Position numbers and translations under genes: made by a program
Notes under the pieces: generated by a model
The model's database searches: none
The model's input: the letters and a program-made list of their open reading frames with translations, nothing else
What the model was told of the DNA's origin: nothing
Origin: Opisthorchis felineus
Taxonomy: Eukaryota > Platyhelminthes > Trematoda > Opisthorchiida > Opisthorchiidae
Length of the DNA stretch: 64,000 nt
Direction of reading: 5' to 3'
NCBI GenBank assembly: GCA_004794785.1
Contig: SJOL01006479.1
Span: 820,724-884,723, forward strand
Shown: positions 37,501 to 51,800 of the stretch, one piece after another
Layout of the letters: the number at the start of each line of letters is the position of its first letter
How positions within the stretch are numbered: position 1 is the stretch's first letter

Positions 37501-39078
37501 GAGCTGCGGACGGCGCTTTAGCGCTCATTCCACAAACACAGTGATTTATTGCATAGTCCTTCCGGAAAAGATGTCAGGGTTAACATGTAAAGTGGGATAC
37601 GAAAATTTCACAGCTAATAACAGCTGGCCAGAACAACTTGGATATTCGAACAATATATGCGGTCACACGTTGAGCATTGAAGCGTGTGAGCCCTTCACGT
37701 ATACAGTAGAGTTTCTGGGAGCACACCCGTAGTCCACCAGGCTGGATGCATCACATGGTGGTGTACAAATTGGGCGTAAAAGCAGTATGAATTCTTTGAC
37801 AGATACCAACAGAATATGCGAACTTTCTAAAATAGTCTGTCTATCACTTACTGAAGCTATCAGGCAAAAACATCCCAAAGGATTTGTCACTATTGATAAG
37901 ACAAAAAATAGCACATGGATAACAAGGATCTATAAAAATCACATGTCACTTCTCGTCTAGCTGAAAAATCAGCAGGCTCAAGTCTTCGATCTGTCATATC
38001 AAGTCAGCCCAAGGGAACGATATTGATTGCAGCTGGGTATCTGGACGTATATACCCCGAAGTTTGAACACACAGCACTAACGAGATATCTTGTTACTCCG
38101 TGTAGTTGTCCTGTGTTTGGAAACTCCACTGTGATGGCTATTGTTTACACCCCCATTCGTTTGTACATTGCCTTACTGAATATCTGGAAGCAAAGGTATT
38201 TCAGATTGCCTGTGGAATGCTATTACTAGGAAATTTCCCTTTAAACTGACGGTGGCTTGAGGTCATTTGGTGATTTTCAACTGAAATTTCGTTCTGCACA
38301 TGAAGCCGGTCTGTAGTGCAAAGCTGAGAAGCACTATGACACAGTTTCGGCCTTATTGGGAATCATCAGCTGTACGCACCTATCTAAGGGCCAGTTAATC
38401 GCACTGTTGAATGACCGCTGGTGGTGGAACGGTTAAAGGTTCAAACTACTAGCCGGGAGTCTTCAATTTAATTAACCCTGAAGTTTTGTGAGATGAGCAA
38501 TGCTGATGTTTCCCAATGAGGCTGGAACAACTGTACATCGCTTCTTGGCTTTCAACATAAGTTCAGTTTACTTGCATGATGAAACCGTAGACGAACATTT
38601 ACCGTCAACCATTTCTAGTCTCTGGCAGGTCTTATTAAAAAATTTGACAACGTTCACTTCTTATTCCCAAACCGCAACCGTCTGTGCGGTTAACTAGCCG
38701 ATTTAAGCCCGGAAGGTCAGCTGTGAATGCACTATGATTACAGCATATTGAAGTTTTTTTCAGCTTTTTGGTATGCATTTTGCATCGTTTAGCAACAGAG
38801 ATATAAGATTCAAGCTTATCGGATTTGGCATTGAAATGAATTCCTCTTCGACGGTGTCCTCTATAATGAAAGTGGTGTGCGCTCACGAAACAGGGCACAA
38901 GCATTATTCCGCTTTGGCTGGTTCTGTTCACAAGTAACTTATTGCAGCGTAGTTTATAATTGACCGGTGAAATTAGAAGAGATAAAACGACATGCTTGTC
39001 AAAAAAATGTGAAAATGCCCTACAGAAACGAGAGAATCAGCTGGAATTCAGTTAAGCCTGTCACTAAAACGAATTCAG
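34591..39078. other. mostly unidentified DNA; one exon candidate
   Basis: Frames at 37490-37732, 38023-38229 and 38500-38697 (+) look moderately protein-like but have no domain or matched splice sites. The candidate at 35.13-35.33 kb (-) is listed separately. Confidence 0.4.
35133..35325 (-). CDS. possible internal exon, unknown protein
   Basis: The minus strand has an acceptor-like AATATTCTGCAG and a donor-like GGCCAG|GTATAT, 193 bases apart. The single open frame between them starts in phase 1 and ends in phase 2. The peptide includes DKYLSFISFLSDF, MDESWNPILWANWDVQIG and a TTKIGVLLAR end. Its richness in Trp, Asp and Asn and its balanced composition look like a real protein rather than junk. 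I do not recognise the family, and I could not pair it with a second exon on the same strand. It could be part of a long-intron gene or a decayed element. Confidence 0.35.
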
Positions 39079-39248
39079 TTTGCAAATCAACATATTTCTC
39101 CTGTTGCCTACAATTTGGTTTCCAAGTAAAATAATAGGTTATCGGAATCTTGGAGACTGCATCTACTTGGTGGGCCCCAAGAAGGTACAAAACACCAATC
39201 GTGGGTTGTCAAAGACTCACTCAAACTTACCACCAGTGTGTTTTATTA
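39079..39248 (+). repeat. dispersed repeat copy D
   Basis: It shares TTTGCAAAT, CATATTTC, CAATTTGGTTTCCAAGTA, GACTGCATCTACTTGG, GGGCCCCAAGAAGG, AATCGTGGGTTGTC and a CACTCAAACTTACCACCAGTG end with copies A-C, in the same orientation. Its left part matches copy A upstream of the shared core (TTTGCAAATGAGCATATTTC), giving a family length of at least about 165 bp. Confidence 0.65.
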
Positions 39249-42200
39249 AGAAAACGCAACAGAATCATTTGAATTCTTCTGCCAACTACTTCTCTCTGAA
39301 TCTCAACTCGTGACTGGTTTTCTGGATTGGGTTAGTTCTTCTGAGAGTGTTGACTCACCCAACCCTAATTTCATGTAAGCTTTCATTTTGTCTGCTAAAA
39401 TGAACAGGCATACATAAGGGTCAACATAAAGCGGCCAAAAGTGAATCGTTCTAAGACGCACACCTTGGCATCGAAAGAATTGTGGGCGTTTACTATATTT
39501 GTCCGTTAATTGTGACCAGATATTTGAGTAAATACATTTGTGCTGAAACCCTGAGCAACGATGGTGGTACCGATTAATATCGTGGTCTTTTTAATTTGAT
39601 CTATCACGCAAATTAAAGAAGTTTTAAAACTTATTTTTCGTTATCATGGGTGTGGTTCACCTGCTTCCGACTGTTTATTAGGCCGGTGGAAAATTTCACC
39701 GGATACTTGATACCTCATACATAAATGTGTGCGCAAACGACCTGTTATTCGAGACATAGAAGCTTGGATTCTAGCAATTTTTTGTTTACTTCTAACGGTT
39801 GTGTTCACTAATTCTATATCTTTGATTGTTTTTAGTCCACTGCGTGTCCGACGCCCGATATTGCAAACAGACTCTCAGACTGATTAGCTCGTGAAGTTTA
39901 GCGCAGTCCATCCTCCTAAATTCCTTTCACCAGAGCTATACAGATATTGCATTAGAATGCAAACTGATGACTGGCCTTCAGATTGCGGTTTTAGATAGGC
40001 GTGCATGTGGGACCACTTACATTACACACAAACTCACTCCTAATGTGCTTCTTTGTCTAAGTGGAATATCAGAAATCGTCGATGCTATCCTTCATCTTGC
40101 GTATTGGTTTCGGTAAGTTTTTGAAAGGTTGAAAATTCATCCCCAGATTGAGCCCATCGGGAGAGAATAACTATTATGTTCCCGGTGGCAAACTTCTTCC
40201 GGCGAAACAGTTTAATCTTGTTCACCTAAAGCGTTTCCTATATCCGATTAGCTCCTCCGTACCAGATTACTCATGACCATCGCCTAGATGTGAACATTTG
40301 CGGTCACGTTAAATATTCTATGTGGCAAACATTGCCACGACATTTTCCAGCAATAAAATCAGAATTCCCTTGGCATCACTTGAAGTAGTTTGGTCAGTGA
40401 TCAAATAGGTAAACGAATAAACCAGTTGTTGTAATATATTACGCAATCGCAATGCAGGCTGACCCGAGTGAACCTAGAAAATGGAGTGAAGAACGAAAGA
40501 TGACCTGATATCTGTTGAGTATCCCTTGACTGAAGTCATTTTCGTTTTCATGTCAAACTACTCCTACTTGCACTAAGTACATTTCTTAATGTTGAACACA
40601 CAGAAGTAGTTATGGATCCAAAGTCTGCTGTTTTCTTTGACCAAAACGGAGGGCTATATTGACAGTTACAAAGGTGGGCATCCTGAACTTTCAGAGCCTT
40701 ATCTGTGGTCAGTGATAAACGTCTTTCATGCATTGGCACGAAATGTTAAGGAAGCCAATGACAAGTAAAATCTCTTTCCTTGTTCATACACTGTGGGATG
40801 CAGTTCCTGGTAGCTACTCCCACTTCCATAAGTTTTCACTGACTTTGAAGAGACTACAAATTCGCAAGGTAGTAAGATATACCACTGTAAAGTTTACGTG
40901 TTTGCACCCGGTCGGAAGCATTAGAGACGTCAAACATTGGGATTCAGGGTTCACTTGTTGCAGATTCTCAACAGAAGCCAAGCAAATATAACCTTTTCTT
41001 CTTCAGGCAAAGGGCAAACAGTTGCGCAATCACGCTTGTACATTTGGGATTAGAAATGTTTCCATTTTCTTGTCATATGAACTAATAATCACTCGAGAGC
41101 CACAACGTTTGTTTTGACTTGCGGGAGCAACTACAATTAGAAGAGAATCCAGATGATTTCCGGAGCTCACCTTTGATCCCGCTCATGGAATTCACTTTTT
41201 GCCAAGGCCGAACGTATTTAATTGTCATGCTTTTCCTCTAAACGCCATTTTATCTTTTAGGTGACAATTAGTTATGTTTCTTGCAATGATAAGATCAGGC
41301 GGTTATGGGATACTACAAAATATGGCCTTGGACTAACCATGATTTGTAATAGGTCTTTCATTTTGACCAGTTATTTTAACAAAGTAGCTGCTTGGGATCT
41401 TAAGTGCAAATTCGAGACACTTTAATGTGTTTAACAAACACTTATGAGATTTTCCACTTCCTTGACTTATAGACAGGTACTGTTCTTTATTACTGTGCTT
41501 TTTTCGAAGAATTCAACCTTGAGCTACTGTGAGTCATTTAATCTCTTAGGGAAAAATTTACCCAACACTAATATGCACTAAATTTTTAACGGCTTCAGGA
41601 TATGCTTTCATGGAATGCTTCCGTTTACCATGAAAATTCAGGGTACCGTCGCACATCAACACCTGCACACAGCAAGTAGTCCTGCACAAAAATTCTGCAT
41701 GTTATCCGACAACTTGAACCAGTGATGAGTATTCTTGATCTCAAACACTGTATACTGATCGGATCAAAGGATCCACTTGACCAAACCGACTACCCCTGAG
41801 TTCTGTTCAGTTTCAATCTATCCTCAAAGATTTTTGCAAAATTGAATAAATACCAACTAGCTGACAGTGTTGGCCCCTCTTTATATTTCAGCTGCCTCCA
41901 TCCTACATAGGTGGAGCCCATCACTGAAAGTGAACATTTTGACGACAGGGTTGTGTGCGAGGCATCGTATTTCTCTCCCTGCGCCAAACACGTGTGCGGT
42001 CAGTTTTATTAGCTCGGACTTGGCACGCATTGCAGAATGAGACCCAGTGGTTTGAACACTTTGTTTATCGGCGGGTCAGTATGTTTACTTGGGTAGCCGA
42101 TGCCCGTCACATGTTACAAAACTGATGCGTGTGCGCACAGTCTGGCGAACATGCATAGACCAGTAGGCTGCCTCGGGAGTCAATTGATTTCGCAAAGGGA

Positions 42201-45200
42201 ATATGCACACGTCGCGGGCGTTCGAGTCAAATATTTTATGGTCTGCGGCCACCCACTAACACCCACACGTAGTTCCAAAAGACGGGAAGCGTAGCGGGTG
42301 AAAAGTCAGGTGTTTGGCCGCGTGAGTGTGAAGTCTAAATTACACCCACGCACACCTAGGCGACTTATCTTGCTCGGACTGGCGCTACAGGAGTGGCACT
42401 CTTATAAACTGTCTTATGGAGTTGAACAAACTACCGACGTTGGATCTGATGTAGAAAAAAAATCAGATTCGTTTCTCTACAACTCTCGGGTTACAAGTGC
42501 ACTGAGCAACATAATCGAAAAAAATGTCTGTGAAGGCCTTGAGAACTGAGTGAAGTATGAAACTCGGATTGCATCCTGCAAGTAAGGTGGTGGAGATTCA
42601 AGAAGCCCCATAAAGCAGGGAATTCTCGCCAGCATGCATCTCACGAATTTTAAGGGTAGTAAAAATTACTACAAAGCTGCTGTAGCCGCGGACGTGTGTG
42701 CTTGGCTTTCAGTTGGATGGGATGCAGTCCTAAGTATCCCTCAATTCTGCAAGTCACTTCAAGTTACTTGAAGACGACAGATGCTTCTATGGACAAAATA
42801 TACGGAAATGGTCAGTAAACATCTATACTACCCGTGTACAGCTCGAGCTGGGTGACCTGTTCTTGAGAAACAAGTGACTGGAGTCGAACAAATGGCTTAA
42901 GTTACAAAATCAATGGCTAGTAAATCCCCTCAGCAAAGTTGAAATCTTCCACCGCAATATACCACCATCCCTTTAGAAGAAGTGAAAGTGGTCATTATTT
43001 TTGGGATTTGTGGTGACATTTGTCAATTAGGCTCACAAGTGTATGAAAATTTCAACAAACCCTTCTGAGACGATACTAGACAAGAGGCTGATTCTTTCCA
43101 AACGATTACTTCTGAGCTGGGTTGGTCAGTGCGTGTAGTTAAACAGCGACGACCATGGTACGCTGAAACGTCATCTAAAATTATCTGCTAGATGACTGTA
43201 CTTGAAAAAACGAGGTCATTTACCCGACCAGAATGATCAATTCTTCGGCACTTACTTAGTTTATCGAGGCATTTTCCGAGGTTACCGAGTGCTATCAAAA
43301 AGACGAAAGGCCATTATACGACGATGGTAAGGACGGTTTGTTCAGTGGGTACACATCCACCGAACCCCCTAATTTATGCATGACTCTTAATTGATGCAGT
43401 TGGGTTCAGTCTTCCCATTGCTTTCGTACGCTTCATTCACAGTAGTCTATTTGCGCCTCAGCCTGATAGATCAGTTAGAATAGCATGCGTTTGGTGTTCT
43501 TCTTAGCGTCCTAACTTCTTCGATTACTTGTCTACTCAATGGGATAGTCACAGAAACATTCGTTTTCCTCATAACCCGTATTTCAAATGAACAAGCCTAT
43601 TACTTGAGAAGCAGCGTATCAAAAAAGTTGCTTTAATCATATGTTGCACCTTTTGAGGAAAACCAAACAAAGGCTTTTCGACCAGTATGGTCAAGTCACT
43701 CAGTCACCGGGCCGTCATGCACGCACGTACGAACATACACATGCACATACACACACACGCTCGAAGATGCGTGCTCACGTTCCGAAAAATTTAGACAAGT
43801 CGCCAGATTAATTTCCGGTTTTAGGATGAAAATTGTTTGGTGGACCGCGAATTATGGATGCGATGGCGATTGTGAATTTGGCTGGGTTTTGCTCGACATT
43901 CTGTTTGATGTTTCCTGCTAACCAGGTGCTTAGGCATTTTTCAACTTGCAGCACTCGGCTTGAATCTAGAAGCCGAATTCTGTGAAATTTTGCCAGCATG
44001 TGTTAATCGGACGTATGTGGTTAATCTCGTGAGTCACATCCACCGGAAGTGGGTGACTCGGCGTCGGCTAGCAACAGTTAGTGTTCACAAATCCTTCTGA
44101 GCCGTTTCATTTCCCTTATCCAGTATAGTGTGTTGTCGACACATCCCCGACTGGGTATCTGGATGGTGAAGCGGTGAGATAAATTGCATACACTAATGGC
44201 TATACATGATTAAAGTAGTAAAGAACAGAATATGCCGATATCATTCAAGCGCAGCATTTTGCTGATTTGGGAGCAAAAGGACGGTGATTGTGTCAACGCC
44301 TAGTTTTGTGCAGCGAGATACTTTCAAAATTTTCCACTGAAACTCAGAATGCTGAGTAACCTCAGAGCACTCTGCCTGGAAATTTAGTTGTTTGAGGTGT
44401 AACTGTGTGCAACCGATTTCGTGATTGTGACACACTTACTTCTGATACGCATTTTGATTGCTGTCGTTCGAACTCATCGGCCTCACAAAAACTACACATG
44501 GAAAATTTCCCACACCACACTACACAAGTGATTCAAACGTTCCGCCCACCTATGAACTCCTTTCCATTTCAAAAACAGAAAATCATTTCGAACGAGCTAA
44601 TAGATTTGCATATTTCAGCTCAAGCACCCATTCAACTACTCCCGTCTGCTAAGTGATACGTTGCATTCACTAGCTTGATCAAACGATAAATTTTTTGGGA
44701 ATTTGGGAATCCTCAGAATTACTATCTTACATATTTCAAAGCCGCCTACGCCTGTCATCAAAAATCGGATTCCCTTGGTGTGGATAATCAGCTGTTCTGT
44801 ACATTCATTCTCGTAATGATTTGCAGGATGGTAGTAACTGAACCAATACTCTATGAAAAGCTTAGCAACTCGAGTTACTTCATCCTTGGTAAGACCACTT
44901 TGTTAGAAGTTTCAGACTACTATTCTCAAGGTGATGCCACTGCCAAGTGACTTATCAGCCGGTTATGCCTTTTGGTGTTCCAGCACAAGACCTTGGAGTT
45001 TCACGCAACAAGCTTTCGAACAAGAGCACCAAGATCAATTAGATTTACAATTATTGGTATAGCTTTATGGTCTGAGTATTATGAAGCCTCCATCCCCGTT
45101 CGACAGAAATTACCCAAGGTTTGTCTGAATCCCACTACGTTTCATAAGATAAATCCACGAAATGAAATGAGCGGTCATGTTTCCAATCAGTTGGAAACAT

Positions 45201-48200
45201 TTTGGCTTGTTTATGACATTAGTAGATCTGTTCATTTCTTGCTAACAATTTAGATTTTTCCTACATTTTATCACTGAAAAATGATAGCTTCGTGAGTAGC
45301 AAACTCGAAGATAAAATACACTGTGGCCATATGTACATCCAAGGTGTTTGGTTGGCAGTAGGTATACATCGAGGGCTGAATTGACGTACATGTTGGGTAC
45401 ATTTGTGCCGACCGTTCTTTCCTCGCTCTGCGATGGCTGCCATTCAGGAATTATCATGTTAACCTTGTTTGAGCGGCACCACTAATAACATACTTTTGCC
45501 GTCTATGGTAGTAACATGCTTCAACCCAGGTTTACTGACCAATTGGCATGTCAAAGTCGTGCATCAAGCGAACATTTAGTCCCAAAGTGAATGTCATCCC
45601 GGGAGTGGGACAACAACAATAACAACTGCCTTGTTCGAACAGAAATGTTGTCGTGCCAAGATGCCAGATGCACACTCGGATATCGTCAAAGACACAGAAT
45701 GAATTGTTTCCGTTTGTGTGTTAGCTTGCACATCACCGCAGTGAATCATAAACAATACACTGGAGTAGCGCGTGATGGATAACCGACACACACGACCATA
45801 CACGACTCGTATTTCCTCCCGGTGATGCAGAACTGGGTCACATTTGGCTGACCAGGTCTCGTTCTCTCTTGCTGTCTAACGCGCTTCCTGAGGAAATGGC
45901 ACTGATTAGTGTGGGTGATGGCGAAGCAGGTCAATCGTCAACTCCATCCAAAGCAATATGTCACGTCGGTCGGGTGCCGGGTGACGCAGTCCAGTGGATT
46001 TGAGTCAAGGTTACTGTCATTTGTCAAAAAACTTTTGCGCTGACAATCCATTGCAGTCCTTCCCAACAATCAGATACATACATCTAAAATCATTCGAAGA
46101 GTCCTAAACGCTCTCAAAAAGATTTATGAGTACTGTGGTCCAAGGAAACGACTAGTTCCTTGTCTACTGGAAAACAATCCATGGACCGGAACTTCAGTTA
46201 AAAAGCATACGCTCCAGAATGATGCTGACGTTATGCAGAATCAAATAAAATGAGGGTATTTTAAGGCCCTTGTAATATCGAACTGTTGTCAAACTAGGAT
46301 AACTATGCGAGGAGTTAACTTGAAGCACCCAACACCCCCTTATTACGGAACCTGTGCTTTCACCTACCGTAGGAGCATGCTTCCAAATATTTTTGATGGA
46401 TATCACTTGATCAGTACCTACCACACGGAGTGCAAGATATCTGAATTCTGGTGTACGCTCTGTTATACGTGTTACCCAATGTGAGTAGATTGCGCAACAT
46501 GTCACTATAGATTGTTTCCAGAAATCAGTTGGGCCACGTTGAGTTACGTGTAAAACCTCTGACGCCAAATAGTTCAAATGAATGTTTATCAACAAATTCG
46601 GTACTATCCATATATTAACAAAATGATAGAACTGTACAAAACTCGAAACGTGGGATTACGGCGGTTTCCATACATCGGTTTAGGAACTTCCAATTCTTAA
46701 CGGGATCCCAAAGTCCACACCGACGCGAAGCAAGGTGACCACAAAATAGTGAAATTCACATGTTGATTTAAACAACACGTGCGATGACAAGGTCAAAGAG
46801 AAATTTTTGTCCAAGTCAAACGCAAGAAAGGCGGTATAGGCGCAAAACGGAAAAAAAAATCAGGGAATTACGTCGTGCACAATAAGAATAAAAGAAACGA
46901 GTCAACGGCCACCTTCGTGTGAGTCCCTTTCACAGTTCGACTGAGTTTCCATCCACATTTGATGAGTGTAGTTGACAGTTTAGTCTTTTTACCATTAAAA
47001 AAACTGATTCCTAGAAGAGGAAATAAAAAGCAAGCACGATCGTATAAAATATAGTCGCAATACAGTCGCAATAATCAAACTAAATGGAATGAGGTTAAGT
47101 GAATTACAACAAAATTTTCCTAATGCATCAATCACCAATTTATGTCACGTGATGATCTTCCATGGATGGGGAACAAAAGTCAGCAAGGGTTTCATTTGGC
47201 CGTATTGCGCGACCAGTGAGGTAATGATTCAACCACAATAAGCAGTCCGGGGCAAGAGCGAAAAGGCCATTAGGTGGATTAGGAACGCTTGTTGCCAAGA
47301 AAGACATTTTTGGCATCAGGCAGAAACAGCCATATTTTCCTCGTTACCAGCAAACCAAACAGCACAAAATCGTGGGACATTGTGGTCATTCATTTCAAAG
47401 TGTCTACCATATCAGCTTTTGAGATTGTCTTCAGGCACAAAAGGGCATCTCATTATGTGAGGGCATCCAGGGTACTTGCAATTCTATAAACACTCACGAC
47501 TGACACACCGGATGTTATAATTACCATTGCTCGTCGGTCTCCTAGGCCACAAGAAAAGATTTCTTTAGGCTGAGACAACGATAAAAATGGTAATGTATAC
47601 CCGTCAAATGGTTTTCCTTTGGCCGATTGGAAGGATTGCAGCAGCAACAGTCCAAAACCAATTAGGGTGAAGACCATTCATTGCATCTGGGTTTCTTAGT
47701 GCAGCACCCCTGGAATTATCGAAATATGTCCCTTGTAAGAGTGTTGAATGGTTGGAGCACTCCAGCCTGATAAAAAAATACTGAAAGACCTTCGGCCTCG
47801 CGATTCTTCAAAATTTGTAACGGAAAACCGAAAACTTTCAATTAAGATTACGCAAAAGCTGTCTGTTGACAACAGCGAAGATATTGGTTTCAACCGAACT
47901 TGCATTTGCTTGTATAATAAGCCAGTTAGCTCACATCAATATTCTGATTGGTTGGGAATCCCAGACGCCTTAGTCTCCCTGGGCATCGTGTATGTGTAGA
48001 AACATCCCAAATCAAAGGGGACCAGGGTGGCCACGGTGTCGCGGCCGTTGTAGACACTACCGAGATCACCTTCGTTTTCCACGATATACTTGTTTTCCTA
48101 AAATTCTTGCCTCTTCTGAAATTTTTATTAAAACGCACTTGAGAACGTGCCTGATACTTGCATCTAACCGTTTGTAGAAGTCAAAGGTCACATCACCGTA

Positions 48201-48774
48201 GGCGCCAAACCTCCTCTCTTGTTGATCTGTTAAGTGCAATTGTGGTGAAACTACTTCTAAATACATTCGTGTAAATTGGGTAATGGCCTCTGCAATATCT
48301 CAGCCGTCATAGCAGCTGCAAAAGGAGTAATTCCGCAGCTTTTCTCCCTGAGCCCACTGTTATTGTATTTGCATCATTCAAAAGTGTATGACTTCGACTT
48401 AGTCACTGATTTAATCACGTGACGTCCGCGTGTCCGCGATTCATTACGATTCTTTCGCAACTAAATTTGTAAATTTGTAACAATGTGATGTTTAGACAAC
48501 TTTGAGACTGTCAGCTTTCATTATACTAGCTGGTAAATTTCTTTTTGGGCTCTATGTGCAAAACTTAATGCAATTTTCTCATCATTCTGTCCATTTAGAT
48601 TGGAATGTTTGACAGTCCTCTGCCGACTCTCTCCATTCCTATCTATCGGTATGTTAAAAAATCTCATAGATTTATTTCTGGACCGAGTGAAAGTAAACGT
48701 TTGTTCGGACCAATACGTGTTACAGTTAAGTTAACCACTAAGGTGAGCGAAATCAGCTTTCCAGTTGATGAAAA
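39249..48774. other. no secure gene
   Basis: Only short frames are present. A frame at 42100-42549 runs about 150 codons with a single in-frame stop near 42294. Its 3' part (42391-42549) follows an acceptor-like GGCGCTACAG and reads EWHSYKLSYGVEQTTDVG and onward to a stop, which could be a terminal exon of an unknown gene. The 133-codon minus frame at 46194-46595 shows no domain. A short CA-rich tract lies near 43735-43762. Confidence 0.35.
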
Positions 48775-48816
48775 ATGAACCGAATGCTGAGCTGGTTTTC
48801 TGAGGAAAGGAATCAC
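48775..48816 (+). repeat. short match to repeat at 52.84 kb
   Basis: ATGAACCGAATGCTGAGC and, after a gap, TGAGGAAAGGAATCAC match 52839-52856 and 52872-52887 with few differences. That suggests two members of one dispersed repeat, of which this is the more eroded. Borders cannot be set from two copies. Confidence 0.4.
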
Positions 48817-51800
48817 TTTCTTCATGTCCAGACAAAAGGACAGGGTCTTATCTGTCCATCAGTTAAGCCAGTAATCCAGGTTTTGGTGCAACGTGCGACC
48901 TCCCATCACGCGCTACTCTGGTCGCTTTTTCCCGGAAAACTGCCCAGTTGAAAATCCAAGTACCTGATAATTGACAGGGATCTCCCAAATCCGTTGACAC
49001 CTAGAAATTTTGACAAACTAGTGGATGTCAGCTTTTATTGCGGGTAAAACTTCAGAACTCTTACCCACTAAAACAGACGCAGCATTATTTTCAGCAGCAC
49101 AGAAATTAACCCGTGACCATGATACAGGAGATCCTTTTGTGTTATGTGCCAAAACCTTGCTAGTTTTCATAAATATTAGGTGGCGGAACATTTCATCACA
49201 TATACCTACTAAATATATCGAGCCTTCACGATGGTCAAACCTCAAATGATTTGTAGGGTCAGATGCGTTAGAATGAGATGGCTAGGTAGACTAAGTTATC
49301 GCGAAATAAAGCTTTTAACTGAAGTCTGCCCACTGATACCCTACTTAGCTCCTAAGGCTGAGCTAACAGAGCATCTGCCACAGTTTTGCTTACAGACGTG
49401 CTTTCTTTTCACAATGGGTCTAAAGATACCAATAATAACTAAGAAAATTGTGCCACTGACAAGCATACTAGCTCAGTTAAACTTAGGTTATTCAATATCC
49501 TTTTATCCCTTTCATCTGTTGTTATTCTTGGACTTTTCTTCTATTGGGTCCCCATCTGGCCACTGGACTCTTTCAGTTATAAACACAGTTATCATTTCGA
49601 GGTGAAGCCAAAAATAAATGAATTTCCTGAAGTGAAATTTTAGTACAGCGATGACTTATGTCTCCCGTGCCTTAGCTCTGCGCACGCTAAGACATGGAGG
49701 AGCTTGTAACTTACTGGTCTGCTGAGTAGAAAAACGCGGTACCCTACGTCAGATCCATTTCCCATGCCCCACACTGTTATGAGTTAGGCACCTTATCAAC
49801 AAAAAGCCGACGGGAATTCGAATAACCCATCCATGTGGAATTGACATGTGCGGACGTCTTTTTTGGTTACTCAGGTCCGGTTCTAACCTCTTAGAAAGGC
49901 TGTTGTCAAGGTACAGTGGTTTCAAAATAGACGCAAGTAAATGTCAAAGGAATCAACTAGTGAAGCACAATTTATGTTGCAACCTTCACCCATTCCCACC
50001 TCTCTTTACTCCTCTGTGCTGGCTTAAATTTAGACAGTGTTATTGGCCAGGTGGGAAGCGCCGATTTGTTTTTTTCTCGCTGCACCTGTTAACATCTCTT
50101 ATTTTGAGATTTCACCTTTTAAACAAACGATCCCTCCGACTGAGGCAGGTTTGTTTTCGGATCCGTTTGATGATACAGCCTAATGTGCGGTCTGCACATC
50201 GGGGAACTTAAAAAGTGTACGACCCTAAGTTTAAGGAAGAATTTTGAAGTTTAACTCCGCGATACCAAGAATAAAGTATATCAGACAAAAAATGAGAAGG
50301 GTCTCGAGGAATAATGACGCTTCAGTGTCTTTGCCTCACTCTAAGCACACATTTCGGATAGAAATACACGCACCTGAGTGAATAGCCATCACGTGGTTAG
50401 CGGTCAAACAAGCGTCGGAAGTTACAAAACACTGGGGTCATGCACACGATGCGGTTGTCGCGTTGGTAGCATAATCCAATCGGGATGCTTTCCAAACATA
50501 ACCTTTCTTTGGGTTTTGCGTACACAAAGAGAACTGTGAACAGGAATGTTTGTTTTTGGGTGTACCATATGAGCAGATATTGAGCAGTTCCAGTTTAGAT
50601 AGCATTTCATTATATTTTCGGATTTTGGATAGCTGGTTGCAAGTGAACATTTGAAACTCTTCAAATGACTCTTCTGTGCTCCTTTAGAAGGCTTATATTG
50701 TCGCAGCATTGTTCCAAGAAGGCCTTTCGGAGTATACAATTTAATAAGCCCACGCAACCGAAGGCCATTACCAATTGCTAAGGTACCCAAATGCAAATCA
50801 GACTTTCATTTTCCGTATACGCAGATGTAAACAACACGTCAACTCAACATGTCTTCTGTCATAACCTCATTCAAGGTGTCAGTCGTGTGTTCATTTGCTA
50901 TCCGTCTCCTGAATTATAGGCGAGAGAACTTCATTATAAGTTCTCTTGGTAAGTGCAGTTGTTTGGCATAACATACCTAAAAGCAAACGATTGTAGTTAA
51001 ATGATTTACACATTGTATGGACTCAAACCCTGTGAAAATCGAAGCAGAAAGTGACTGGTCCGGTTGAAATCAAGTTCTGTGGTCCCGATGTGGTGAAGTC
51101 AACATAAGCTTGTACCCTGTTTAAAGAGAACATACTAAGAACAAAATTTAGTCAAATCATTGGCCACTTGAGTAGCTTCCAAAAGATGAAACTGCTTGTA
51201 TTTGCCCAAACAATAGGAATAGTGCGTCCTGAGTTGACTACGAAAGCTCTAAACCGCACTAAACCTCTGTCCCGAGTGTTGAAGACAATCGAAGAGATAT
51301 AAAAAGACAACAGAAAACAAGAATAAAACCGTCGTTTTAATCAGCCAAACCATGTGAACACTTGGTAGTCTTAGGTTACGGTGAGATTGCATAGCGTAAA
51401 ATCTTCCGGAAAAGTTATTAAAAAACCTTTAATAGTGTGTCAGTATTGCATCTGTCTATGCCCGTTCATCTTACAATCACACTTGGAAATTTTCAAAAAA
51501 ATTCTGCATAAAGTCCTACTCGTGAAGAGCTTCTCTGCTCTGTGAACAAATGTTTTTTCTTGTGCATTGTCGCTTCTCTTTGCTTACCGCTATTCAACTG
51601 ATGAATATCAGTGACAGCCTTGATAAATCAAAGTTTATCAATGTTTATCGATATGATGATATCGATATGATGATATATGATATCATCGATATGATCTTGC
51701 CTGCTGGTCATAAAGCCACCAGTGAACTCCGAAAATTGAAGAAGTTCTGTAAGGTGACGGAATCAACGGTCTTTCTTCTGATTCTGTCCAATTGTTACAC

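Noticed and set aside
46194..46595. 133-codon minus-strand frame
   Set aside because: No recognisable family or splice-bounded exon structure.
51610..51700. RYDDIDMMI as an LTR reverse-transcriptase YxDD box
   Set aside because: It is produced by the tandem ATCGATATGATGAT repeat; no other RT block is present in either direction.
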